Source: Paramacrobiotus metropolitanus (taxonomy: Eukaryota; Tardigrada; Eutardigrada; Parachela; Macrobiotidae). From it: a stretch of 64,000 bases of DNA. Below are positions 12,381 through 23,625 of this stretch, piece after piece. The notes beneath the pieces are model-generated. The model had not been told where the DNA came from. It did no database searches and worked only from the letters and a program-made list of their open reading frames with translations. The stretch covers positions 248,001-312,000 of the forward strand of contig NW_026570334.1 in the NCBI RefSeq assembly GCF_019649055.1, written 5' to 3'. Every line of letters starts with the position of its first letter. Positions within the stretch are counted from its first letter, which is position 1. The translations under genes and the position numbers were made by a program.

Positions 12381-12389
12381 GAATCAGGC

Positions 12390-12540
12390 TATATATGAGT
12401 AGCCTTCTCCTTCCGCCTTCTTCTTTGCCTCCGCCTTCTAGCCAGTAACCTTCTCCTTCGCCTTCTCCTTTTAAGTTTTACGCCTTTTCCTTCTCCTTCG
12501 CCTTTCTGTTTTTATGCCTTCGCCTTCTGATTGTGTCTAA
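12390..12540 (+). repeat. left inverted repeat, inner pyrimidine-rich part
   Basis: A run rich in ccttctcctt words is the reverse complement of the purine-rich ggagaaggagaa run at 15345-15495, including the flanking phrase gctatatatgagtagcc on both sides. The strand asymmetry (nearly all C and T here, all A and G on the other arm) could favour unusual DNA structure. Confidence 0.85.
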
Positions 12541-12829
12541 TGTGATTTGTAAAAGATGTCGCAAAAGTACCATTTTTTGCACATGCATCATTGGATAGAA
12601 CTGTAGCGTTATCATTTTTTTATTAGTTAAACAGTGAAAACTACGCTACTACTGCCAAAAAGCGCACAAAGCTCACATATTCTAAGCTCCATTAGTGGTC
12701 AAGAAAACAAACACCTTGAAAATTTAACACGACTTTTATCTAGTGTAACAACCTGTATCGCCTGCGAAACCTGTTAGAGCGCCCTGCTTAAACAATACTG
12801 GCAAGTCTTAACGTTGCCGATTAGGTAGG

Positions 12830-14614
12830 TCAGAACGTTTTGTTGGCCTTGAATACAGCAATTGCAAGCAAATCAACTTCCGGAAACTCTTTTGCGACTG
12901 GGTCCAGACGTGCTACGCTAGGATCAAAACTGGGGTGCCGTTTCCGGATGCAGTTCACTTTCATGCAGTATCGTCTGGGTTTTGCTTCGGAAATTACGTC
13001 CACATTGCTTCGCTGCTTATAGTCTAGTTCCGAACGCTTAACAATCACGCTGACATCCGGCATATTTCTAAAAAGCTGCTTGCAACCTGCGCACACAGCT
13101 AACGCTGGAATACTCGTTTCTTTCGTGATGAGGAAGGGCGCTTTGCCACGGTTCCATGGCTTGATACGGGTCAAATTCGTACAGCATTCGCAAACATCTA
13201 ATATTTACCAATGAATTATTGCCTGAATTACCACTTATTTATACGTTTATATATGAAATAAATATATACGTATAAATATATGAAATACAGCTTAGGACAA
13301 AATGGTCGCATACCCAACATCTCTACATTCAGTACGAATGCAGAGCAGTGCACTGTACGACTGAGTTCAAAATATCCGTTTCGTACAAGTGCACTGCACC
13401 GCTTGCGTACAGAATGCTGGGTATGGGGCTATGCTACCATTTAGTCCTACATTGTATATACTGTACCGGGCGAAGCAGCTGGAGCCCTTTGCAGCGCCAA
13501 TAACTTTTGGGCTTGTGGGTGCTCCGTTGTAGTGACCTTTGAAGTCGACGGGCCCTCAAACTGCAGGTTTGATCGATTCGTATAACCAGTGACTTTCTGT
13601 GATCCCCGGTGTCCGGTTTTCTTCCCACCACCCTTCTGGGAAGGAAAGTTCAAAAACGCGGTGGAAGAATCACCTTCCTTCAGAAAGCTTAAAACAGCTG
13701 GAAGCAGCTCCGCGCTATGAGCGGATGCAATCACATGTTTACAAATACGCCCTTTGAACGTTTTGGACCATTCGCACTTGCAGGTGAACTTTCCGGAAAC
13801 CTTGGAATTGTTGTGGAACCCAGTTGTTCATATACTGCCGTCGGTTAGTGCCTGACCTCAGATAAGAATGAATATCGCACAACGCATTCCCAGTGACTTC
13901 TCGTTGGAAAATCTTGTATGACTTGCTGCAACAGAATGAGCGAATATGCGCAAAAATAACTACCTTTTAAAAACAAAAGGTTTTTATTTGGTTGTACTAA
14001 AGTACGTGTTAACGTGGAAAATAAATTAAAAATATAACTATTTATTATTATTGAAAATAATCATCTTTGCAAAAGCTAAATGTTTTTATTCGGAAAAAAA
14101 CTCGTGCGTATTTGAGGAGCATAAGGTTTCCGTTCTTGTTAAGCAGGCATCTCAAACGTGCGCAAGCTGCTTTAAGATAATGGTGACGTACCAGACCCAA
14201 ATGTCACCAAGTGGAGAAACCATTGAGACTGGCGGAACTCGGCGCACTTCCTCGTTTGCAAAAATAATTGTTGGCACGGGATCACAGATGACAGAACTCT
14301 CAGAAACAGCGTGTTCATCGTCGAAAATATCGTTTGAGTGGATGCTACGAATGTTACGAGTTGTAAAGACTAATATAAAATATGTTGTAAAGACTAATAT
14401 ATATGTTGTAAAGACTATGAAGCAACCCGTATGCCAGTAATGTTAGCATTTGTTACCTTTGTTCATCAAGAGGCTGTTCTACTGTTCCGTTGCTCTCGTC
14501 GTCAGAGTCTCCCGTATGACTGCCGAAGGATCCAATATGACTGCCGAAAGATCCAGTTCTCTGGCGTTTTTTACGGTTACCAAAACTTTCATCGTGACGC
14601 TCGTCGTCACTCAT
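12830..14614 (-). pseudogene. SWIM-domain MULE-like transposase, several exons, probably decayed
   Basis: Minus-strand pieces fit one gene. A first exon 14614-14457 starts MSDDERHDESFGNRKKRQR and ends in a GT donor. An acidic exon ends with a donor at about 14200. An exon from about 13935 to 13470 carries CKCEWSKTFKGRICKH, the CxC..CxH SWIM zinc finger typical of Mutator-like transposases and some host proteins. A last exon from about 13200 to 12830 carries CxxC (CAGC) and CMKVNC zinc-ribbon-like pairs. Between QYMNNW and the SWIM region the reading frame changes without a convincing splice site, so a frameshift is likely. I do not see the DDE catalytic core, which may lie in lost sequence. 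Confidence 0.55.
13288..13454. mobile_element. 167-bp Tc1/mariner-type MITE, copy 1
   Basis: The ends CAGCTTAGGAC and GTCCTACATTG form imperfect inverted repeats. The inner parts also mirror (catacccaacat against atgctgggtatg). TA dinucleotides flank both sides (13286-13287 and 13455-13456), the target preference of Tc1/mariner elements. It lies between the SWIM exon and the final exon of the transposase, probably in an intron, so it nested after the larger element arrived. A second copy of the same length is at 47691-47857. Confidence 0.85.
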
Positions 14615-15344
14615 TTTAAAAATCACGAAATTTTACTTTCTGAAAATACGTTTTTTCTTTACGGTAACTAACAGAAAAACTGATAATGTGAACTGTAGAA
14701 AATTAAGAATGCTAACCGCATGTAAATCTTACACGTTGCAAATTCAATGGACATATACCAATAATTCCGGGTCCGGTAAATGTTGAAACATGTGCAATAT
14801 CCATGTCTATGTCAGTGGTACTGTTTTGTGAACAATAATGTGCACTGCGCTCTAGCTGGCATAACCAGGTTTTATTTTTTACCTTATATTATTATTATCT
14901 TATATTTATTGCCTTCTTATAGACAATAAACAGACACTTGAAAACGTCGCCGTATGTGTTTTCAGTTCTCTCCTGATCGTTATCAAAGCCATGGTGAGGT
15001 ACGGTTTGGTTTTGACGGTTATACACCTTGCTTTCTCCCAACTAACTCCCACACTCCGTTCCAGTAAGCGAATAAATAATGAAATAACTCGTTAGGATTC
15101 AGGTCTGAATTATTGCGGCGTTTAGCGGATGGCCCTTCTTCCTACACGTTATAAATAAAGCTAACATCTTAATGCATAATGCAAAGTAATCCCAAGTGTA
15201 CAAATTGTGCATACATACTGTGTACATCTATTCAGGTAAACGCCTAAATAGCATGTGAGGTTCTCCTGTTAAAATGCAGTACCGTACTAGTACTGTATTC
15301 TTAGCCCAATATTGTTCCCACAGCAAGTGGGTTAATTGTCAAAT

Positions 15345-15834
15345 TGCCTGAAGGCGAATGCCTAAAAATGGGAAGGAGAAGGAGAAGGAAAAGGCGTAAA
15401 ACTTAAAAGGAGAAGGCGAAGGAGAAGGTTACTGGCTAGAAGGCGGAGGCAAAGGAGAAGGCGGAAGGAGAAGGCTACTCATATATAGCCCATGAATCAC
15501 GTTCAACAGAAACGTTCTCCTGCAATGTTAGATGCGGCGGTAGAGAAAGCGCGCGCTTCTTTCTGTTCAGTGCCGATGCAATATGTTTAGGCGGCTGTAT
15601 GATGTATACGATGCAGCCCGGCCGTGCTATTGCCGGCTTGCGCTCCAACAAAAGTATCAAATTTCTCTGCTGGTCTGGTTCGGCTGATCTATTGTAGTTC
15701 CCATAGACAATGCATAAGGTCGGGTCGGCAGAAGTGTGGGAGCAATTCGGCAGATCTATGGGAGAAAAACCACTTTCCTGCCGGGCTCGCTAACAGTCAA
15801 CAGGCCAACATGTTTGCCGGCTACAAGCGCCATT
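15345..15834 (-). repeat. right terminal inverted repeat, uninterrupted
   Basis: This arm keeps the full arrangement of about 485 bp: a purine-rich inner block (15345-15495), a short link and the outer 15510-15834 segment. The left arm has the same two blocks separated by 1.2 kb. It is the best guide to the ancestral terminus. Confidence 0.85.
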
Positions 15835-17844
15835 GCGCGTTAATACACTACGTGGCCCAATCTCGTTTCCCTCGATTGTATAGCGGCAGGTTCATAAAAA
15901 AAACAATAATATAAATAACTTAAGAGTATCGTGCAAATGCAGTGTTAATATACTTATCAATACAAGAGGTGAAGTAATGCCTTGTCCCGAATTTGAAGCG
16001 AATCTTTATCTATGAATCTATATTTACTATGTTGTAACTATGCGCCCTACTGAGCCCAACTAAATCTAACTGCAGCCTCGACGAGGTTTATAATTTTGAC
16101 TTCTAACAGCACGATTTCTAACAGAATTCTGTAATATTGACTGAAAGTAGTCAAGTTTTTGCTATACGTACAGAATTCCAAATAAAATGAAAATTATATA
16201 TTCATTGTTGAATTAATTTCAAACAAAGCTCTTTATCCAGGATGAAACGGTCGGTCTGTTTAGTGGCAGTGATAACACCAATGCCGGCAATGGCTTTATG
16301 AAAATAGGAGGTTTATTTTGATGGCTTTAAAATGGTTTATTTTGATGACTTTAAAACTGAAACTTTTTTTATCGAAAATAATATAATATGACATGAATAT
16401 AACATAACATGATTAGGAGCATAGTACATGAACAGTATAGTACTCGTACATTAAAAGGAAAATAGTATAGTACAAAATTTTGGGTAAGAATAATTAGCTG
16501 CACTTTTGTTACCTAATCTTTTCCTATACAAAAATTGTCCTTTTTGAGAACATAATTGATTTTCCGTTCTAACAAATCCCGTTGCTAGAGGTTCAGAGCT
16601 CGAAAAACGTAGGAGCAATCTTTTTGAAGCCTATTGTCTGTCCTTTAAGACGTAATTTAAAATATTTTTCAGGTGAAAGACTACAAAGCCGATCATCTGG
16701 TAAACCACAATAACAAAAATAAGCTCTTTCTTCTAGTCCAGGTTCTGAGTTCCAGACCCAGAATAAATTATCATTATAATTTAATCTGGGTCTAGAAAAA
16801 CACGCTCATAACCCTGTGTGCACTTAAGCGGTATGACATTGTTCGTATCCAATAAAGCAGCACTATCCATAAAAACGGTTTTTATGATGATTTCAGACTC
16901 ACTGGTATCTAAATTTTCCAAATCACGAATTTTACAGTTCGCATAAAACACATTATTACAAATCAAAATAATTAGTGCTTTATAAACCTATTTACCTCAT
17001 CATTACTTACTTCATTATCTTCCTACTACAATTACCCTCAGTTTGATTTTACGTTTTTTTATATTCATGCACGTATTCGCGCATATTTGTTCCGATTAGA
17101 ATCGCCTTCCATTATTTTATTAAGGATAATAATGCTTAAAATATAACGCAGATCTCTGTGCAAAAAAACTTACTAACCCAAACTGAAGCTAAAAAAACGT
17201 ACCAAAGTCAAACAAAACACGACAGCCTGAATCAGCATTGTTCCAAAATCCAAACTGACCACCACGAAATAATTAACAGGAGAAAAATCTTCTTCACTGC
17301 ATACTTCTTCAAATCCATAATAGCTCACACGCAGCTTCTGCTTATTCCGGAATTCCTTATATACCCACCGAACTAAAAAAATCCAGTCAACAAACCGAAT
17401 CACCCTAACATTTTCTCGAACAAATTTTTAATGTACATCGCAACCTACTTCCCATATAAAAACCACCTGTTACTAAACATCCATAACCATCAGATCAAAA
17501 CATCGTAGTCTGCTCCATTAAGCAATCACTTTCTCGAACCTTCGTGAATTTTCCACAATAATCCATCACCATCCCCCACCACAACTCATAACACACAACA
17601 CACTCCGCTTCCTGTTACACTTCATTAAACTATGAAGTATGAACAACCAATAAGTCGAATACGCTTATGGCAGACTACAGTAAAACCCCCCACAACCTTC
17701 CCTCTATTACAACATTCACCTCTTCGTTATCAATGTCTTTCAAACATATCATCTTTTAATATAATCACCTTTAATAAAATTTACTATATTATTAAATTCT
17801 CTATTCAGCACTTTATATTCCTACCCCTTATAATCTCCACATAC
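15835..17844. other. intergenic; G-poor strand from about 17030
   Basis: No gene is supported. From about 17030 to 17860 the plus strand is strikingly poor in G and rich in A, C and T (for example the accaccacaactcataacac type of sequence around 17580). Such skew over 800 bp is unlike the flanks. It may be a strand-biased piece of a mobile element or a region with a persistent replication or transcription bias. Open frames here have no domains. Confidence 0.45.
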
Positions 17845-18215
17845 AATATGCTCCTGCATTGTACTCCTACATTATGCTACTCCTACAGTAGGAGGACATT
17901 GCAATATGCTTCTACATAATGTAGGAGTACATTGCAATGTGCTCCTACATATGTAGGAGCATATACGTAGGAGTACATTGCAATGTGCTCCTACATATGT
18001 AGGAGCACATATATGTAGGAGCACACACATAGCAATGTGCTCCTACATATGTTGGAGCACATTGCAGGAGCATATTGGATTGCGTTTGTTTGGATACTAC
18101 AGTTCCGTTTTTCTCCTCCAAGAACCGATGAAACCGATGCAATGTGCTCCTACATAATGTACGAGCACATTCCATTTCCAGTGTGCTCCTACATAATGTA
18201 GGAGCACATAATGTA
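17845..18215. repeat. cluster of tandem palindromes around tgtgctcctacat
   Basis: The word gtgctcctacat and its complement atgtaggagcac alternate at least eight times, often back to back (gtgctcctacatatgtaggagcac near 17940-18010, again at 18185-18210). The units are separated by ttgcaa-type palindromes. The whole can fold into many alternative hairpins. One 60-bp unrelated insert lies at about 18070-18135. Confidence 0.85.
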
Positions 18216-18702
18216 AACTAAAAAAGATGCCGAGCTAACAACGCCATCTACAAGTTTGGCGCATCGTTACTCGACTCATGTCATATGACTCATGTCACAT
18301 GACTGTTAGGCCCCACCGCTTCCTTCAACCGGCCGGACCCTTCCGTACTCTACAGGCGCCAAAAATTACTTTTGTTTACACATGGATATCGAAGACCAAA
18401 AACCGAAACTACAGTTTCATATATGCTACGACTGATTCTAGTCGTATACCGCATATAAGAACCTGTCACGGTTCAATGAACCTGCCGCAAAATAAAGCTG
18501 GCGCTCGCGCTTGCGAGCTGCTGCATACGATTTGTCTGTTGCAGTGTTACAGCCTCCATTGTATCTCTGCGTGAATGAATTACCGTACTTTGCACAGAAT
18601 GTTCTGTCTGCCACCTGATTTTTTTTTTCTTGTAATAGAGCTTTAATTTTTAGTATTACGTCTATCAATTAAACAAATGAAAAACAGGAGCGTCACACAG
18701 CA

Positions 18703-21008
18703 TCAACAGACAGCAGAAACAGGCGCCCGAATCACTGAGAACATTTGATCTAAATCAGCCGAGGCTGGTGCCGTTCCCAGGACGGAAGCGGCGTTTCCAC
18801 GCTGGATTTCGATGCTGAACCTCTGGCGCAGATACTCAGTTGCACGTATCTCGCCTGTTTCCTGCCATATCATCTTGCCCAGTTCGCTGATCAGCCGAGA
18901 GGCTTCCGGTCCGAGTGGTCCTACTGTCTCCACGCCCACTGCACGGAACAGGTAGTCCTGGGCGATGTTCTGGTACTTCGCGGTTTTCTTCCGTTCGGCC
19001 TGTGCCGCTGCTGCGCCAGCTTGGATGGATGTTGCTGCAATATGGGAGAGGGCCATCGTACACACACAAGTCACATCCCATGTCAACATTTTGCCTCGTT
19101 CCCATGGCACTAGGGTGACACCGTCCGGGCGTAGGCCGTTGGTCGGTGAAATTCCCAAAGGCTCCAGTTCAGTCTCAATGGTGGCTGAGGCGAAGGCTCG
19201 CTTAAGCGTGGCGTTTAAGCTGCTGTGTCTAGACTTTCGGCCTCGACTTTTTTGCAGCTCAAGCCATGGTATCCTCGATCGTCCACCCATTCATTGCAGA
19301 TGCATCTGTGCGGAGTTACAATCGGTGCTCCCAAGCGCAAGCCAACGGCAATCCGTAGTGCAGAATCGTTCAAAAGATTACCCAGAGATGCAGCTGGTAG
19401 AGCATCCAGCCATGCCCCGTTGTCCTTCGTGCTAACACCTAAAAGCCGCGCTTGGCTGGAAATATCAGACTGGGCAATTTCGGTTAGCGTCTTCACGGAG
19501 GTCTGGATAACTGGTTCATCCCACACTTTCTGATACTTTCGGGCTTCTACAGCTGGAAGGTTAACTTCGGTCACACGCTGCCACTCGGCTTCGGCGTCAC
19601 CGCAGTACACCTCCGGGTCGAAATCGGAAATATCGGATGCCAATCGGGTCACTGAGTAAGCCGAGGCCAGAAAGGCCGGAAGGGCAAGCTTCTCAAGACT
19701 CCGGATTCCGAGGCCACCTTCTGCAACCGGAAGTGATGCCTGAGTCCAGTTCATGTCGGTGAGGTTTACGTTGGTGATTGCACAAAGGCATTCACGAATC
19801 ATACTGTCGAATTTGGTCAGCAGGCCTCTCTGTAGATAACAGCGAGCGGTGCGTAGCTGGTAGGTCATTCTTACCGGTCCCATGCTGCACTTTAATAAAT
19901 AAAGCGCGTGATGAGCCGGTAACACTTTCAGTCGCTGTATCATTTTCGCAATTCGAGCTGTCGCAGTTGTTAGCGTCCCCGCCACGGCAGCATCGTGGAG
20001 TGGAGCGCCAAGGTACTGCAGTTCTTCCAACTGCGGGCACTGGAGGTCAGGAAAAGACTCGAGGAAGGCACTGCGAACAGCCTGGCATTCATCTTCGCTT
20101 CCTCCCAAAATAACCAGTTCGCATTTTGCGATATTTAGAACCAGGCCGCGGATTTCGAGCTGTTCTTTTAGTAGACACAAGTCATCGTAGACGTCATCTG
20201 GGTCGCCGCCAAGTGCGTCATCGTCAAGAAAACTTTCTTTCAGCTTCGATTTCAGGTTCTTATGTGGACCGATTGTTGCTAGACAGTACAGTAGCGGGCC
20301 GAGGGGATCGCCTTGCTGTATACCCGCTTCAGAAGAAATCCGGTAACTACCGTGAAGTAGAACCGACGGTGCACCGTAGCACTGCCGCACGAACAGTGAG
20401 TATTCTGGCAAATATTCTTCTGTTGCTTCCAGGATTCTGTTCCTGTCGAGGGAATTAAAGGCATTTTTTACGTCCAACTTGAGAAATGCCTGCGGTTTGT
20501 CTCCTTTAACAGCGTCTTCTATGAAAAAGCGTGCACCATGGACCGCTGCTTCCACGCCTCCTTTTGTGGCAAAACCCAGTTGGATAGGTTGCAAGGCGCT
20601 ATTCAAGTGACGTGATCGGAAGGACACGATGCGGGATACCAGCCGTCGAAGAGCCATGCCAACGGCGATGGGGCGTGTACCACCGTCTTTCTTTTTGAAT
20701 GCATACAAGTTAGCTCCATACAAAATACTGGCGATTTCGGGGGGCACGTCCCCTCTCAGCATAATGTTAGCAACGTCAGCCAACGAATTACGCAGTTTCT
20801 TTGCGACTTCTTGGTTTTTCAAGGCAATCAGTTCTTTCAAATACTGCGGTCTTATCCCGTCTGGACCTGCTGCTGATCCATTCGGGAAAGCGCGGATAGC
20901 TGCTGTGATTTCAGTGAGAGATACGGAGGGTGGCCACCTGATTAATGCATTGCTGATTATGTACAAGTAAACCGAGCCGTTTTCGAAAGAACTAGCCGTA
21001 TAAAGCAA
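18703..21008 (-). pseudogene. non-LTR retrotransposon ORF with restriction-like endonuclease, 5'-truncated
   Basis: The encoded protein would copy element RNA at a nicked chromosomal target. Reading on the minus strand, ORF 21008-19215 begins mid-element at a fingers motif NGSAAGPDG. It contains RT motif A (FLKLDVKNAFNSLDR), motif B (GIQQGDPLGPLLYC) and motif C (FLDDDALGG, the catalytic DD). It ends with a C-x-C-x9-H-x4-C knuckle. The endonuclease follows in the -1 frame (19290-18703): RPD, 15 residues, then D in WDVT, followed by a lysine-rich KKTAKYQ segment. This order is that of the R2/NeSL-type clades. The two frames join at A6 (19248-19253). An A/T tract at about 18620-18632 may be the element's poly(A) end. 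Confidence 0.85.
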
Positions 21009-21566
21009 TTACAAAGTACGGCTGTGTTTTTTTCCTTGCGAGTACCCAACTTTTAAGAACCAGAAATCTTTGAAATTTACGTCAGCACATATTATTTTCG
21101 CAAAGAGGGGGTGGTTCAATGTACTGAGATTTGTACCATCTGTACATGACACAAATCGCAGTACATGCACGAGACCTTTCTGCCCGCAATCTCCAAGATT
21201 CTTTTGCTTTGTTTTACGGTATATTCTGTAGCCAGGTGATTTATATCTATATAAATACGTTGGCTATTAATTTGTTGGCTAAATGTACGAAAAAAGGGTC
21301 TGCTTATAACAACCGCAGACCGTCTATAACAAAAACATCTGTAGATAGACAATAGTTTCGACGCAAAAATCTAAGCCTTCGGTTGCTACTAACAAGCGCT
21401 GCAATATAATTCCACGTTGCAAATATACGGGCTTGCTCAACCCTTTTGAGTATTATGATTGCTGTCTTTCTGCTCGCTAACAGTAAGGATCTAAACGCGG
21501 ATGCCCGGATTTAAAAAGCCAAGTGTAAAACAGCCGGCAAAAGCTGCTCCGATTCCTATCGTGCTG

Positions 21567-21632
21567 GTGCGATAGTAGGCTCAGTCAACTGTGCAACCCA
21601 TTGATACCAGTTGACTGAGCCTACTATCGCAC
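21567..21632. repeat. perfect 24-bp inverted repeat with 18-base loop
   Basis: Positions 21567-21590 (gtgcgatagtaggctcagtc plus aact) are answered without a mismatch by 21609-21632. The RNA hairpin from either strand would be about 66 nt, in the range of a microRNA precursor but more perfect than most. It lies 250 bp upstream of the F-box gene and outside any element I can define. Alternatives are a tiny inverted-repeat element or a replication template switch. Confidence 0.85.
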
Positions 21633-21886
21633 GGGTAATATTGATCGTTTCGTTGGATTCTCTTGACATTAATTTTACTGCACTTAAGCGTACTGTATGG
21701 CGTATGCTATACAGTATACAGTGTATAGTACAGAGACCATAAAATGTTCAAGTTTTCATTTAACTTTAGCGACTTTTGCATACTCACATCTGTTAAGTTT
21801 AGATCGGGAATAATTTACGGTGTTTCACTGAAATCATGATAATTTTTTAGTTATAATTATCACCGTATAGTTCACAGTGATTAAGG

Positions 21887-23625
21887 ATGCTCAGTGTGCA
21901 TCCGCGTGGTCTCTACCGTTGGAATACGGTTGATATTCAAGGCCAAGATGGATTATTCCAGCACGGCCGTGTGGTGAACGTGGTGTTTGAAGGTCTCGTG
22001 GTGGACTTTGACTGTCCCGGTCGACGGACGGAGCTGGTTTCTTTTGACGCGGCCTTTCACTGTTATCGCGTGGGGGAGTACATCCCGGGAGATTATCACA
22101 GCTGGTTATACCGGTCGCCGACCGCAGTGCCAGTCATTCCCCTCCCAGACGTTGAGATTCTCGCGCGCGTGTCCCCCGAACAGCCGTGGAAATGGTATCC
22201 GGCGCGGTTATCACGCAAGGATGTTTTTTGGCGGCAGTATGTGTTTGTGGAGATCACCCTGGATGATACCGTGTTCCAGAAACTGGTTGGTTTGCACTGC
22301 GTGCGGGTTGTGTCAAGGCGGAGATCGGTAAAGCCGGGGGATTTCATCGTTTCCTCATTTACTGACACTTTTTGGGGCACGGGCAATGCCCAAATGCTGT
22401 TGAGTTTGTGGAAGGAGAGCCTGCAGAGGATGGGCATGGAACACGCTGCGGATTCCCATCCGCATATTTATCCCGTGGGCTTCAGTACCGGAAAGCTGAT
22501 GTACTTGCAACCGGCCCACCAAAAGTTACTTGGAATACTGGAAATGGTAACAACGTTGTTTAATTGCTTGTCTGCTTCCACGCTTTTACCATTTATACGA
22601 GTATTTTATTAGTTTTACAAGCAGATCAAACTGAAAGAATAACATCGTGTCTTTTTAGAGACAGCATAATATGGACAAAATTGGTACTAATTTATCACTT
22701 ATTTAAATTTCTTAGAATATTTATTCCATAAGAAAACGACTTTTAGGGATGTTGCATGAAACTAGAAAAAACGATTAAAATCTCCATTTTTCAGGGTAAA
22801 CTTATCGTTGACGTCAAGAGGGCAATGCAGTTGCGTATATCCACGGGATGGACATTTGGCGGTACCCACTGGATTCCGGCCGCGATTATTTCCAACCACA
22901 TTAATCGACAGTCGCCAGATTCGCTGGCTTGGTTGCCGGCGAATCTTCTCCAAGAAACTTTCCAGTATTTGGACAGTATTAATCGCATACAATGTCGTCG
23001 GGTTTGTGCGGTGTGGGATACCATGGCCACAACCGGCGCCAACAACAACGAAGTGTGGGTGACCTTCACGACCGCCGATTTGCGCTACGACAAAGATTCG
23101 CTCGGTACCCAGCACGAAAAATGGCGGCGTTCTGCGTACATGGTTGGCTTGTGCTTGTGGAAAACTGTCACGGCAACAACGAAATGGGTGATTATTACGA
23201 ATGCCATGGAGGCGGCTGATATTCACTGGAGCCACTGTCCATTTCTGGGAGACTGTCTGCGTGTAATCGAATTGGCTCGCCAAGAACAATCGCAAAGCAG
23301 CCAGAAAGTGAAGCTTATTCTGCATCGATTTCACTGGCGTCTGCAAGTGATGTTGCACATGCGTGCATTATCTTCGGCCGGTGCGGATGCGGCGGCGGTC
23401 GTCCAGTCACTGACGTGGACAGACTGCAGGTGTACCGTGGGTAATGAAGCTCCCGGTCAGCTTCTCCGCGGCGCACCCATTGCATCGGGCACTCTTGAGG
23501 TTGATGCCGATCGTCCAGAATTTCTTCTCAAGTTGTATTCCTTTCTGAAAAGCCATCTCCCGGTCAGGGAAACGGATTTCGCGACACTCCTTCCATTTGC
23601 TGGGTATCCGTATTACTACGAGTAG
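21887..23625 (+). CDS. F-box protein with N-terminal lineage-specific domain, two exons
   Basis: Exon 1 is 21887-22546 (220 codons) and exon 2 is 22795-23625; the 248-bp intron has GT..AG ends (atg|gtaaca, ttttcag|ggt) in phase 0. The product is 496 aa. Residues 1-220 form a conserved-looking module starting MLSVHPRGLYRWN with two repeats of a 'YxPARL..VFVE' type strand pattern that I do not recognise outside this family. An F-box follows at about 264-298 (LAWLPANLLQETFQYLD ... CRRVCAVWD), so it probably binds SKP1 in an SCF ubiquitin ligase. The C-terminal part may select the substrate. ATG 21887 is preceded by a stop-rich 5' region. The paralogue at 24761 starts with the same residues, which supports this start. 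Confidence 0.8.

Larger units (their letters stand above)
10803..15834. mobile_element. MULE-like DNA transposon with long terminal inverted repeats
   Basis: The left end (gcgcctgtagccggcaaaca, from about 10806) is the reverse complement of the right end (gccggctacaagcgc, to about 15830). Similarity runs inward for about 300 bp and resumes with the 12390-12540 / 15345-15495 pair, giving an original inverted repeat of about 485 bp. The left copy was split by about 1.2 kb of later sequence. The interior holds minus-strand exons with a SWIM zinc finger. Long terminal repeats plus a SWIM domain point to the Mutator-like (MULE) group; this is inference. No clear 8-11 bp target duplication is visible. 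Confidence 0.75.

Noticed and set aside
18438-18668. 76-codon minus-strand frame beyond the retrotransposon's endonuclease
   Set aside because: It lies at or beyond the 3' end of the element and has no domain.
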